From assembly GCF_947623445.1 (NCBI RefSeq), contig NC_135248.1, positions 15,571,820 to 15,635,819 of the forward strand: a DNA stretch of 64,000 nucleotides. The letters are read 5' to 3'. Source of the DNA: Clavelina lepadiformis. Lineage: Eukaryota > Chordata > Ascidiacea > Aplousobranchia > Clavelinidae. The notes beneath the pieces are model-generated. The model was not told where the DNA came from. It saw nothing but the letters and a program-made list of their open reading frames with translations, and searched no databases. The position numbers and the translations under genes were made by a program. This document shows, one piece after another, positions 11,301-24,500 of this stretch (position 1 is its first letter; each line of letters opens with the position of its first letter).

Positions 11301-12240
11301 TGTTCAAAACAAGTTAGTTTCAAAAGCTTTCTGCTCCGTTTGCAAGACTTCCTTGTAACTAATTTCGCCTGCCGGTGGTGATTACTTCGCACGTGATCCC
11401 AGAGTGATTCCATGCGTAATCAATGATTCGTAGAAAAAGCAAAAACAGAGGACGACGACGAAATTACACATAACGCAGTAATGTTTCAATTGCGTGCGAT
11501 TGCTAATACAAAAGAAAGCTTTGTAATGTAGCCAAGACTGTTTTATTTTGCAACCATGAACCGTTGCGAACTATTTTCAAGCTTTGCGACATTGTTATGA
11601 AGGAAACCGGAGGGGCATATTTTTATGTAAAACACTGATCAGTAGCATTACCAAAGCTAGTTCAAAACGTTCAATATACTCCATTTGCACATATGTCTGG
11701 CTGTTGTCCGGCCAAAAATGAATCGATTTACATTCTGTTGTACGAACACGAGGAACGAGATTCGTGATATTAAATGATTAAACTTTTGGCTATAAATTGT
11801 CTATTGCATTGGTGATTGGTTACTTTATTATGTAAAAGTCGGTTTACGCAGCGTTAATTGGTGGTGTACACACTAAATTTTATTACAATAGATATAATAT
11901 GCATTGTATTTGAGTACTGTATTAGAGATTTAATGCTAACGTAAACTTAGTGAATTTTGCAACTTGTTCCAAAATTATAGCCCTTAGTTTTACGGTCAAA
12001 AATGTAAACCTGTCTTTATTTTTTAAAAGCAAAGTTTGTGATTACTGCACTGCTTTTGCGTTATTATATTTCATTACGTTGGTAACTGCCATGGCTACTG
12101 TAATACATACTATAATAAAAATACATACCTATTATATATGTATTGTGTACAAGTTTGTAATTTGTATAGTGCTATATTTTGCGCAATTGAAATAATTTAT
12201 CATAGTTTTAAAAAAATATAGAGGATTTATAAGCGTTACC
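8400..12240. other. Intergenic, no gene seen
   Basis: This stretch is AT-rich, with only short open frames that have no family resemblance and no exon-like splice context. It contains a few palindromic TAGGCCTA octamers (9503 and 9841) and low-complexity A/T runs around 8700-8860 and 12100-12200. I see no RNA gene. Confidence 0.5.
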
Positions 12241-12283
12241 ATTTTAACGAATAATTTACAATACAGTATGTGCACTTTGCAGT

Positions 12284-13127
12284 TGCCACAGTCACAGTAC
12301 ACGATCTGCCTTCATCTCTTCAAGAAGTTGGAACTATAATAAAATCAGTCCATTCAGTCTCAAAGACAGAAAACTTCTTGAAAGATTTTTTGGAACAGCG
12401 ATGGAGCAGTTTTTGGTGGAGGTGAACAGTGGTTTGTTGTGAGTTAGGATCTAACAAACAAGATTTTGTATTTTCATTGTGGCAGTGAAGCCCTGTTCAT
12501 TTGCCCATATCCGAAAGCGATTCAACAACCAAATGGCAGCCTTAAATAAATTCACAATGACGCCACTTCTGAAAAAGAAAAATCACGCAAACGAGGGGGA
12601 AGAAATATCATTAATAGCGATCAAGAGGAGGATGGAAGTTATCAAAAAATTTCCTGGTGACGAACGCACTGCAAAGACTTTAGAAAAGTACCCATCATGC
12701 AAGTTGAAGAAAAGGTAAGTGTGATTTTAACTGATATTTCATTAACTTAAGCATAAAATTGAAACAACAGGCTCTGCTTTTTGTCGTTAGTAAACATAAG
12801 ATACAAAATCGTGTCAACGTTATTGTTGTAACGTTTTCTCTATTTTTGCAGTGCATAACCGACATTGCTATATTCTTTGGATATTCCTCTAAAGAAAACA
12901 TGGTGAACAAGTGCCGGTTGCGATTTTGTAATTTCATCGAGGGAAGGTCATTGTGCTGTGAAACAGGGTGTGTATGCCTAATGGAATTTTCCAAAGTTAT
13001 GAACCAACTAGAAGCAGTTTCTTCTCCTAAAGAGCTATCTACTGTCATCAAGCTTATGAATGATGGAAGCGTAAAGCTCGTTAAAGATCGAAAACAGCCA
13101 CATAATTTGTGTGCAGGTACTAAATGA
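12284..13127 (+). pseudogene. Possible coding remnant, family unclear
   Basis: Three neighbouring stretches look protein-like. About 12284-12421 includes TVHDLPSSLQEVGTIIKSV. At 12487-12716 the text ISLIAIKRRMEVIKKFPGDE then TLEKYPSC is followed by a good donor (GTAAGTG). At 12852-13127 the stretch starts after a TTTTTGCAG acceptor. The middle piece vaguely recalls the 'arginine-rich helix, then KYP' segment of multi-copy SAMD3-like proteins of aquatic animals. The phases of the best splice sites do not join without a stop, so this is either a decayed copy or a wrong model. Confidence 0.25.
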
Positions 13128-13679
13128 GATCCGGGACCCGGATCAGTTGTTGTTGACCAATTGCACTTTGTTGATTTAGGAAAATCTGAAATTTTTTGTG
13201 TCTATTATCTCTGCTTTGTGTACATTTTATCCTGGATTCTTGTCCGAATGTCTTTACTTGTTGCATCATATGCAATATACGGTTTTATTACATTAACCAA
13301 AATAATAATTTTAAATAATAATAATTTCGCTTGAATGTTTACATTACAGTATTTCGAAACGAGGAATGTTTGTTTGCCTTCTTTAAGTTTATTGTAAAAA
13401 CTTTATTATTATTGCATTTGTAGCCTATAAGTTTATAGTTTTTAGTTGACTATATGCCATTTTCCTTAGTTTCGTTCTCGTAGCTTGTGGTAGACGGCAT
13501 CAAGCCGATTGTGAATTTTGAAAGTAATCGCTTTTTCTTTTCTTTGACTTTTTTGGAAGGATACATAATTAAAATTTTGTCAGACTGGTAATTATGCATT
13601 TTGGTCACGTGATGTTCAAGTGCGACATTTCAATTGGCATGGATTAAGCCAGGGAATCCCAGGCTGGTCTAGGTTCTAT

Positions 13680-13860
13680 ATGGGCGAGTATTTAGCCAGG
13701 TTTACATTAACTAGGACGCTCGCGGCTGAATATGGGGATATTCATAACCAAACACGATTGGAAAGGATTTAGTCCTTTCAGACTAGTATTTAGCCGCAAG
13801 AAGGACTGTATTTATCCAGCTGGTAGTGGCTAAATACCGGGATATTCATAACCATTTTTT
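13680..13860. repeat. Small repeated block with TATTTAGCC motifs
   Basis: The phrase 'GGGATATTCATAACCA' occurs twice about 110 bp apart (near 13735 and 13840). TATTTAGCC occurs directly twice and once inverted (GGCTAAATA). It may be a degraded short transposon, but no clear ends or target duplication are seen. Confidence 0.35.
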
Positions 13861-14088
13861 TGGAACGCATTCAGTCACTTTTTTTTCCTGTGTAGATCGA
13901 TATCCGATCTCGAGCAATAAGAAATCACCGCCAAGTTTAAGTTGTGCAAAGACATTCCTATATAGTATAAAGAGTTTAAAGATTAGCCTATCATACTATG
14001 TAGGTTAGGCTATGCTATAGGCTATATATTGTACCATGTTACAAATATTATAGCCTACCTGACACTGACAACCAAAAATTTGACTGAA

Positions 14089-14150
14089 TTAGCATCGGGT
14101 CATTGTGAGTTGAGAACTCCGACTGTCTGACCACTCGGCTACTAAGCCAA
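14089..14150 (-). repeat. tRNA-like sequence, probably SINE head
   Basis: The minus strand reads GTTGGCTTAGTAGCCGAGTG and continues GTCAGACAGTCGGAG. The first part matches an RNA polymerase III A box in a Leu/Ser-type tRNA context (TAGCCGAGTGG). A clean B box and cloverleaf are not visible, so a tRNA-derived SINE fragment is likelier than a working tRNA gene. Confidence 0.4.
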
Positions 14151-17100
14151 CGAAAACATCCAAGTTGCAAACAGCCTGACTTTTTTATAAGCTGTGATAT
14201 CGTATATTTTTCATTTGTTGTATGTATAGGTTAAACTGTGACGTCACAATAGAAAAGCTTAAAAAGTTTGACTTAGACAAATCGCAGTGACAGTGAGACT
14301 TGCTAGTTCACAGGCTTCTTACCCTGACAGACAATAATGCTGTTCACGCTAGGATGTGATCTGTCCTTCGCTCCTAGAGCAAGTATGAACATTTCTATAG
14401 AAATGCTCTGAAACATGTTCAAATTATTCAGACGTGCAAAGCCGACAGGTTTATATTATTGGTGTTTCTAATTATCTGTAGAACATGTAAGACTTTAGAT
14501 CATTTGTTCTATGCGCCGACATAGAAACAAGGCATTAACTAAATAATCGGTCATTTTAGATTTTCTATTCAGTCCATATGCAACTTTTCGCTTTCAACCA
14601 CTTGCAACATTTCCTGATTACCTTTGTGCAATATTAACAATGGTGTTGTTGTTGTGATTATAGAATGAAACTCAAAGTGGCTTTTTTGTTGTAGTTCGTT
14701 TTCAACCGAGCCTGCACAGATAAACACTTGTGCAAGCTAACCGTTGTATTTCCTGGATCATGATTTCGCGAGGTGGCTACAAACAGTATGACTTTTTGTG
14801 TGATTTGTTCGACTGCATGGATAAGTTTTTACTTAGTTGTGTGCAATGTCACTTCAGATAATTGTCGTATTGGTTGAAACTCACGTGTCTTGAACAGACA
14901 TTGTATCCCACTTTGACCATGACCTGTATGTAAGTTGCACTTGGAATTTCTGGAAGCGCCGCCAGAAAACTTTGTCACTTTTATGTAGAATAATTTTACT
15001 GCAACGCTGCTTTTTGAATTAATTTGAAGCAAATCAACATGTTGACTTTAGGCATGTACCCTGTGATATACCTTATACAGCCTTAGCCATGTGCATTACT
15101 GCACTTTATGCAACCCACTGTTAATGAAGTTCGAATATTCCTGATATATAGCATGTTGGGATCATTAGATCTGAAATAATTTGTGCCCAATGTCAAAACA
15201 TGGTACCAGATTATTTGAAGAAGTCTTTGATCAACTTAAAAGGCCTTGACAAGGAAAAGGTTAGGCTTCTACCAGATACATCATAGCTTTTTGTTAAAAA
15301 ATTCTTTGTTATATTTTCGCAAAAATGAAAGAAAGCACAGATTTTCTGAGTCATTTTAATAATTTTATGCTATCGTTTATTGTTAGTGCTTTTTGGTACT
15401 GTTCGTGTTTGGAGAATATTTTTGGCCAAACCCTAAGCTTGCTAATCCCGATCTTTTAAAAATATATAAGCATAGACATTTTATAAAGTTAAACAAAATA
15501 AAAAAAGTTGTGGGACATCATCATGATTGGATTGTTATCTGTAAATTCTGTCCAATATAGGTCGTCCACATTTTCAGTGAAAAGAACTCTTCTTGCAGAA
15601 ACCGTTTGTATGAGTATACCCGAAATTATAATTTCTGAGACATAAATGATTGTGAAGTTTTATACCGGCATTTTTAAAGTTAATGTTACACCATGATTTT
15701 TAAGGACTTTTGTAGCCAAATAATTTGTGTGTTAATTACAAACGCGATGTACATTCATTTGTCTGGAAGTTGTAAAACCTAAAATGTTTAAAAACAATAA
15801 AATGAGGCTTCCTGCTACTTAGCATCAAGCAACGATGTAATGTGTCAATGGAATTGGTGTCATGTTGGTGTGCATATTCCGTAAAATTCTTGGGTAAAAA
15901 TTCCACCTTTTTATTTCAATTGAATTGATCATGCAGTGAATTAATCGTCCCATATTTTCAAAGCAGTGATATCAACATAAAAAACACTTACTTTGATGTG
16001 AAAATCATGAAAAATGATGTGAAATGATGTGAAAGTCTAGTTCCTGATGCTCCCTCTTTTCTTTTGTTGTTGTCAAATGTGGTGTAGCTGTGAATTTAAG
16101 TCCATTTAAACTTGCTTTGACTGTTTTGGAATAATAATGAGTTTACTAGTTACGTTTAGATTGCAGAGTGACTGGGGCTCATAATGTAACCACGTTATAA
16201 AAAGTAGTTCTTAACATTTGCTGTTGGCTGTGAAATTATTCTTTGTACCTTAAGCTGCTCCATTTTAAATCACAAACGAACGTGTCTTGGCACGGTTTTC
16301 AGACTCTGTGTTCTGTGACTTATGTGCCACAAGTAGTTTCATTCTTGACCAGCTTAACGTCCAATAATATGTTCAACCATTTAATTTGAACCAATTACTC
16401 TTGTCTTTAGTCCGACGATTAAGATATTTGTTCATCGCCGTTGAGAATGATGTGGGCCGTGTCACCGGATAAGGCCGCTCTAGACTTGCTCAATATTCTG
16501 TTTACCACGATGTCTGCTCGCCTTGAGCGTTCTAACCAAACTTACATGTTTGCCTTTGTGACGTCACTGTAAGCATAGCATTTTTTCTTGTATTTTAACA
16601 AGCTTCGATGGCGACCGCGATTATACGCGCTGTGTTTTGTGATTCTGCGCGTGTGATTCTGTGTTTTGCCTTTTTATATGCTGAAGCACAGTTTAAATCA
16701 GCGTCTCCGTGCAGTTACAAGAGTTGAACCCTTCGTTTTGTCTTTGTGACCTTTCAGTGGTAAAACGTCACAATGGTTTCTATTTACCGTCTTCGCATCT
16801 GGTATTATAAATTATGACGGCTATCTGTGTTTAATTACCATGTCTTTAAACTCATTTTTAACAAATCGAACCGTTATGTTCTTGTTGTATTTACCTCGCC
16901 CCACCTCAACTTGTTTTTATCGAATTGTTTAGAAAATGACGAGTAATTTTACTAAAATTTAGTCATAATGGCCACAGGAAGGACGAAACAAACAATAAAA
17001 AGGGTGAATAAGCCGCAAAATACACAGATAATATTTCTAGATTTTCAATTACAAATTTCTTTGAAAACAAAAAAAAATTTTCCAACAGATGCGCGCAGGA

Positions 17101-20100
17101 AGTGACGTAATCGATGAGCTTTGAGCAATTGTTGACTCCCCGGGAATAATTCCTGGTGGCGGCATTTTCTCCGAAAGAGGAGTTGAAACAAGGAACAACT
17201 TCACGGGAGGTTTTTCTACGTCGCCTTGTTGGCTGCCATGGGAGTTCGTTCTTGAACTTGTCGGCGACGCCGCATTGCGAATTGCGAGTAAACTCACATC
17301 GCTGCAGATTTATTGTTGGCCGGAGTGCTTTTGCGTCGGTCAGGATAAAGCCAATAGCTGCGTTAGATCAGGCCAAGTGTAAAAAGCAATCGGCGGCTTC
17401 TTAGAATGTTTTTGCGTAAATAACTGCCAAGCAGTGCGCAGGTGGCTCTGCTTGGCACGCGCCTTGCACTGCCTTGATTCACAGTCGTAAATTTTTTTTT
17501 TTTTCATTTTTCATTTATTTTTCGTCAAAATCGCGGTGGGGACGAAAAATCAAGCCAGTTGTTACTAACACGCGCGAATGAACAGGAAAAAGTGACAAAG
17601 CCGAGAAGGCTTAAAACGTGCTCAAGAGAAATAACGTTGATATTTGCTGGTAACAACTAGCACGGCCACTAAACCTATAATTAGTTAAATCCATAAAAAT
17701 AAGTTGAAAAAGCGAATATTAAGCGGACGAGCAGGTGGTGTGTTCAAGCAACTGATGATTGAAAATTGCTTCAATGCTGTACATCAGTGGGTCTTGTTTG
17801 CTGGCGCCACCATCCGGTGTACCTTTAAAGTTTCGATCTTCGCTTGGTGTAGCACGCATTGCAGAATCCAGCTTCACCTCAAAGCACTTCCTGCTCCAGT
17901 CAAAACCCAGAAATTATCGTTGTTACATTTGCCTAATTATTAACGCAGTGACCTAATAATGTAAATTTTGTTTTAGATTTTATATGAACTTGAATTATGA
18001 TTGTGCTTAAAAGTTAAAGTATGTAGCGGTAAGTTATCCACAACGACGTCATCATAGCAGCTCCTTGAACATTGGAACCAGCAAGACAAGGTAGGTCGTT
18101 GCCTAACGAAGTTTTAGTCGACTTCTGAAGTCGTGTTGACTGCACCGTGACCAGCTTTTGCACAGAGATGTTCTAGAAATAAGCCGAGAATATTTTTCTG
18201 CGATAGAAACGTGCCGCGCACAGATGGGAAAAGTTCCTGCCATATCACAAAATTTTTTATTTCTATTTTAGAAACGTGCAGCTTGGCATGGTGCCAACTA
18301 AAAGCAGTGTTGTCTGCCATTTTGCGACAAACTCTACGTTGTAAAATCTGCTGATCTCAGAAACTTCACTGTTGCAATTCCAACCGCTTTTCTCGATAAT
18401 AGAGTCTTCTTATAAAGTTAAACTTTTCTGAATCTTTGGCGTTATAGCATCGTCATAATTGTCTTGTGTCGATGCGGTCGCGACAGTGCAGTTCTTTGGC
18501 GGCAGCTTTTTACTCCTATGACGTCATCCACCTCGAAACTTGCAGATGTCGGTCACGTTTTGGGAGAATTCCAAGTTTATGGAATCTTGAAAATATTGTT
18601 CTCTTATTTACCAATTAATTATCAATTCAAGTCCCAGACCTTTGATCTCATCTCGCTCAGATGCTGGAGAAAGAATCATTTGAAGCTGTTTCCATTAAAT
18701 TTTACTGCGGTATCAAAGTTATTTTTGACGTGATTCAGCAAAAGTCAGCTCAGTTTTATGCAAAGATGTACATTTCGAGGTGACTTAAGTAGGTCGCGCT
18801 GCCTGTTGTTAAAGATAGGCGGTTGGGTCAGGAATAGCTATATGCAAAAAGTTGCTTACTTAAGTTTTTATTGGAGTTAGATTTGCAATAGAAGGTAGAT
18901 TTAGGTTAGTTTTAGATCACTGCAGTATAACATTTAAGTTAAGTTCACAATAAACTGTGAAAACTGGCTTCGAACGTACGAATTTGTCCTGTGAAATAGT
19001 GGTGGCCTCTACATTTTGACCGACCACAACTTTAGAATTAAAGTGATCTTAGTTTTTGCCAATCCTGGTCTAATGTTATAGAAATAAGTTTGATGGTGGA
19101 GTCATCCTCTGTGTGAGACGTCATTAAGTACGCACGTCACGTGTGTCGTAAACAGCGCCTAAGATTGTGATTGATGGATGTTATTCATGTTTTCTTTCGC
19201 ATCACTCAGTCCGCTCGTAGTTTGATCATTTCGCGACCGACCAGAGCGACGTGCGCGTTGCTGTTGGCGACGGCGAATCTCACCCCGCTCTGTTGTGAAT
19301 TCAGCTTCGAGTAATGCGAGGAAGTTAGTCAGAAGAACTTAGGAAATTTTGTTCATAAAATTGTTGCGTTCACTTCGATTAAGACGCATTTAATGGCTCC
19401 TTGCACGTCATTAGGCTTGACCATAAATGCTGCGCTAAATTAAATAAAGAAACGTGGTGGAGTTTTTGTCGTGCAAAGCCGCCATGAGATGCTGAATGTA
19501 AATTGCTTCACTTTGTATTTTTAAAACTGTCGACGTGACCACGTTACGCTGCAGACTCCTGCCACGTTCTGTCCAATGACAAAGCGAAATATGAAAGACA
19601 GCATCTGCATGTTTATCAACTTTCCTAAATGCGGCCGCAGAGCTCAACAGTGGTCAGTACCACTTGATCGCAGTCAACTGATGTCTGTCCTTGTGTGGGC
19701 AAGTTGTGAGCCGACGCTTTAATTAACCTGCTACAACCCTGCTTGGGTTGTCGATGAAATTCGATGCTGACTTGCTAAGGATGTAATTTAACCTTCCAGC
19801 GCTTTCCTATTTGCCGTAAGTGCCGCGTTGTGGCGACATTAAATGATGAATTGTCTCGCTGGAGCTTGGACGCGAAGTAGGAACCGTTGTTCGGAGCAAA
19901 GAAAATTCCGACATTATTTCATCGACAAAATGCTTTGTTCAAAATATTAAGTGAAGGTGGAGAAAGAATGGCAGATAGTTCGGTCATAAAGCGATTTGGT
20001 TTAAGCTGAAGGTTAAACTCGGTTGGTGGAAGGATAGGGTTCGGCTTAGCAACTTTCGTCTTAACAAATGCGGCAAAGGCCATGACCACTTGTAGCCACA

Positions 20101-21535
20101 TTGAACTTGTTGGTGATGTGAAGGCAACAGACTTCGGTTCATGCCTGGCCGGGTTAACGCGATTTAATTTATCATAAAAGTATGTTGAGAGCTTTCGCGA
20201 TCAGGCCTACCTCGTGTTGATATGAGCACAACAACAGCTCGTGGACCGGCGTTCATGTTCCCGGCCAAAGCTTATCACACAATTATCGCTCACTTCGCCT
20301 CGCGCTGTGAGCACTTGTTTTGCGACTTTAATTAAACTTGGTCAAATTGTGTTGATAATATTTTAGTTGAATGTTTTTATTTCACGCTGAAATGTTCTTG
20401 CCTTAAGGCCCATACGCACCTGCTTGAACCGGAGCGACCGACGAGTCGATTAAAATTATCGCGCACATTTTCATCGCGTTCTTGTGGAAATCAGCGACGC
20501 AGATCTCAACCGAAACTCGATCATTCTCGTTCGATTTCCACAGGAATCCCGGTAGTCGCCCAAAGAATGGACTCAGCCCAGCCAGCGATTACCGTCGAAT
20601 GAGTTTGTTGAAAGCTTTACGGCGGCTGTTTATTAAGTTTTGTCGAGAATTAACGCTTGGTGCGGTTGGTAAGCGCGCGGTACTTTCTTCCAGACGCCAT
20701 CGCATCTGTGGTGAAGTGAGTGACCGTAACGCTCATATGATACAGCCAGGAATTCCACGCAAGGAACCTCGCCCTGATGAAAGGTGCTATGAGTTGGGAG
20801 GGATGTTTATGTAGAGCAGACAAGCAACCGCCCATACGTCATAATATGCCCAACAACGTGACTTGATATCGGAAATTTGTTACATTGATGACGTGTTCTG
20901 AACGCAAGCAGCTTGCGTGTTAAGTGTCTCACAGTTTTGTCGGGAATATTTTGCGGCACAGCATGTGACGCAGCCACATGAGCTTAATTTAGCATCATGG
21001 CAGTCAGCTGGAAGTGTGAGGTCCACTGCAAGCAGCATATTCAATACGTAGATTTCTATGCTGTGATGATTAACAACATATTGGCCAGCTCTCAGCTCAT
21101 GTCTCTCCGTTGAACAGATCACAGCGTTGCAGAAGTGGTATAGGGCAGATGTACTTGAACTTGTGTGTTATCAGGGTGATATACTGGGACTTGCCTGCTT
21201 GCTTCACATATCTGTACGATGCTTCAGTTTCACAGCCAAATACCATCTGGTGATATTGGTCATAACTACAACAATGTCAGCATTAAACAGGAGTTCCCCG
21301 ACACTGGCATAGGTCTCATAATCTCATGTTAATTTTTGCTTTTCTCCGCTCCGAGATTTTAATGTGACGTCTAATATTTTACCTTATACATACAGTGTGC
21401 AATATACCGTACATGCAGCATATATGTAAATGTGTTATATGTTTCCATGTATTTCATGCAGTGTCGACGTGCATAATGATATTTTTGTTTTTAGACCAAC
21501 TTCACGCCTCGTCTTTTACTGGCAGCCAGCAAGGG

Positions 21536-24500
21536 ATGTCTCTGTGGGCAAAAGTTCGAGAGCTTGAGGGTGATTCTTTGAGGCAAATCCAGAATTTGTA
21601 TGGACCGCACTTTCCTATTGAATTCCGACATTACTTTGCCGACATCATAGAAAGACAAAACTGGTGAGTGCTCTGTGTTTGAACTTCAGCTATATTATGT
21701 GCGCTTTCATATATTTGTCACAACCTTCAACCTTCCACAATTAAATTGTCATCAGTTTAAATCAATATCGATCATGTCCCATTTGTTTTATGAACTTATG
21801 CTTGCTTAGGGACCAGTTGGACCCCGATAATATCCCTAATGATGAGCCCCACGCTAAGTTCATCCTCGAAACATTCCTGGGTGAGATCCAGAGGCAATGT
21901 GACCAACTCACAGAAGGAAAAGATTTCCTGCAACGTCTCCACTTCAGTGAAATTGCCACGCACTTCAAAGTTAGAATTATTCATATACTTCATATTCCTG
22001 GTAATTAGTCATTAGTTCATATTCCTGGTAATTAGTCATTAGTTCATATTCCTGGTAATTAAGAGCAGTTGCATGGTTCTTGTCATTGCGAGAACAACAT
22101 GATTGTTTGTGTCACTTATAAATTTGAGAGACATTTCCCAACTGATATCGTCCACAGAACGTTTACGGGCCCGCACCTTTAGAGCTGGTCCGTACTGTGA
22201 AGAAAATCCTTTCTTTTGAAACCAGACTTGTTCAAAATGCAAACTCTGTGAGTCATTTTCTATTGTTGCATGCAAATCAATCGCAACGTATCAGTTTAAT
22301 GTGATGTCTATGCAGATGGTGGATGGAGGCATGCAAGTGAGGAACAACCAACAGTCGGAGAAGACGATGCACATTAACCGAGAGCTGGAGAGACTCGCCG
22401 CCATGACCAGGAACACTGAGAACGACCTGAGGAAGCTGCAGTCAAAGCAGGAATATTTCGTCATAAACTACCAGGACAGCCTGAAAATTTCATGTTTGTT
22501 CCACTTTTTGTCATTTTCAATAGTTCATTAACTGCATTTTATTTAACACTTTTCACCCGGGTTCGAAACTAAGACTGCTCCACAATTTGTGAAAACAAAA
22601 ATTTCAATTAACGTCGATGAAAACAATGAGAACTTGCTGTTTTGTCACCAGCTGACCTGCAACAGATCCAACAGTTGGCTCCGACAGACCAGACCAGGAT
22701 ACAGCTTGAACCTCAACTCACTCGAAAGCAGCAGGAAATCGACAAACTGCTCCGAGCCGAAGCCCAAAAACTCCAACAACTTCGTTCGGTTCGTATTCGT
22801 GATCGATCATGTGACCAGCATATAATGTGGGGCAAACACATAAGTGCAATCTCACATAATGTTGCATCACAATAAGCTTAGATATGATCTCAAGCTGGTG
22901 TGTCACAATTTGTTCATATAATGACAGAAGGGAATTGTGACTAGTTACGAAGGGTGCGGTGTTACAGGGTCTTGCAACGAGACATGAAGAAACATTTTCA
23001 CACATTACCCAGCTTCAAGGTCAGATATTAGACGAGGAATTACTCAAGTGGAAGAGGTCCCAAGCACTTGCTTACAACGGCGTTCAACATGAAAACAACC
23101 TTGACCAGTTGCAGCGGTGGTAGGTCGTCCAAGTGCTTGACGGAGCTTCATTGAGGTTTATTCGTCTTCTTTGAATCTATCGTTGTTGCAGGTGCGAGCA
23201 GTTGGCCGAGATAATTTGGCAGAATCGTCAGCAGATTAAGAGAGTGGAGATGCAACGTCAGCAACTTCCCATCAACAATTCAGGACATGACAAGCTCCCT
23301 GAGCTTAATTCCACCATCACCGCACTTCTATCCACGCTCGTCACCAAGTACAACCACTTCTAATATGCTGCTGCTATTTTAAGCTTCCACGACTCATGCA
23401 TTTTATATCTTTTCTTTCAGCACCTTCATTATAGAAAAGCAGCCTCCTCAGGTTCTCAAGACACAGACCCGATTCGGCGCAACGATCCGCTTGCTGGTCG
23501 GCGGGAAGCTCAACGTGCACATGAACCCACCAACCGTGAAAGCGAGCATCATCAGCGAGAACCAAGCTAAAGCTCTCCTGAAGAATGACTCCAGCAGAAG
23601 GTAGGACGTCTGCAGCTTGTGATAACCCACGTCGAATAACTTTATTACATGAAACATGTCCACCACTGACACAACGTTCTGTATTATACGAGTGATAGTA
23701 TGTTGGTCCGCAGTATCAGCGAGATGAGCGGAGAGATCTTGAACCCGGAGAGCGTGATGGAGTACCATCCTCAATCCGGCATCCTCAGCGTCAATTTCAG
23801 GAACATGGTGAGTGCTGCGTCGTCAATAGCAACCGACTCTATGTGACTCCGACCTGTGCTCTGCAGTCACTTCGTCGAATAAAAAGATCGGACAAGCGCG
23901 GGGCCGAGTCGGTGACTGAGGAGAAATTCACGATTCTATTCCAGTCCAGGTTCAGTGTTGGGGGCAACGAGTTGGTCTTCCAAGTTCGGGTGAGACGTCT
24001 GCTATCTACGACGTAGATCATCTGTTTATGCTGCGGTTTGCTCTTGTAATATCGTGTATTGAATCTTGTTTGTGTGAGAGCACTCCAACATGTAACCATA
24101 CTACGAGCAGTTGTAAGCAGCTCGCGTAAAAGCAGCCATAAGTAGGTCATCGAATCCCTGATAATTGTTTGTGGCTGTAGACCCTTTCACTGCCGGTCGT
24201 GGTCATAGTTCACGGGAACCAGGAAGCCAACGCAGCCGCCAGCATTTTGTGGGATAACGCATTTGCAGAGCAGGTACCTCTAACTTTGCCTTTGTAAACA
24301 CTTCTCTTATTTGCAGCCCCATGCTTGCTCACTACCAGTTGTGGTGATAGTTAACGTCAGCCAGGAATGTAACGCTAGAGGCACAGTGCTATGGGACAAT
24401 GCATTCTCACACCAGGTACCATGGTATGGGTCGTGCCGTGTTCCAATCAACCCCACAAAATCCTTTCACTTGTTTTAATTCTCAAGAATAATTTGACATT

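Larger units (their letters stand above)
13130..21493. other. Long gene-poor region upstream of STAT
   Basis: No convincing exon was found. From about 16.4 to 20.9 kb the sequence is less AT-rich and has more CpG than its surroundings, notably around 17.1-17.4, 19.2-19.3 and 20.4-20.8 kb. This could hold the promoter and a 5' non-coding exon of STAT, but nothing marks them directly. Perfect TGACGTCA sites lie at 14239, 16559 and 18519. A tRNA-like stretch lies at 14089-14150. Confidence 0.4.
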
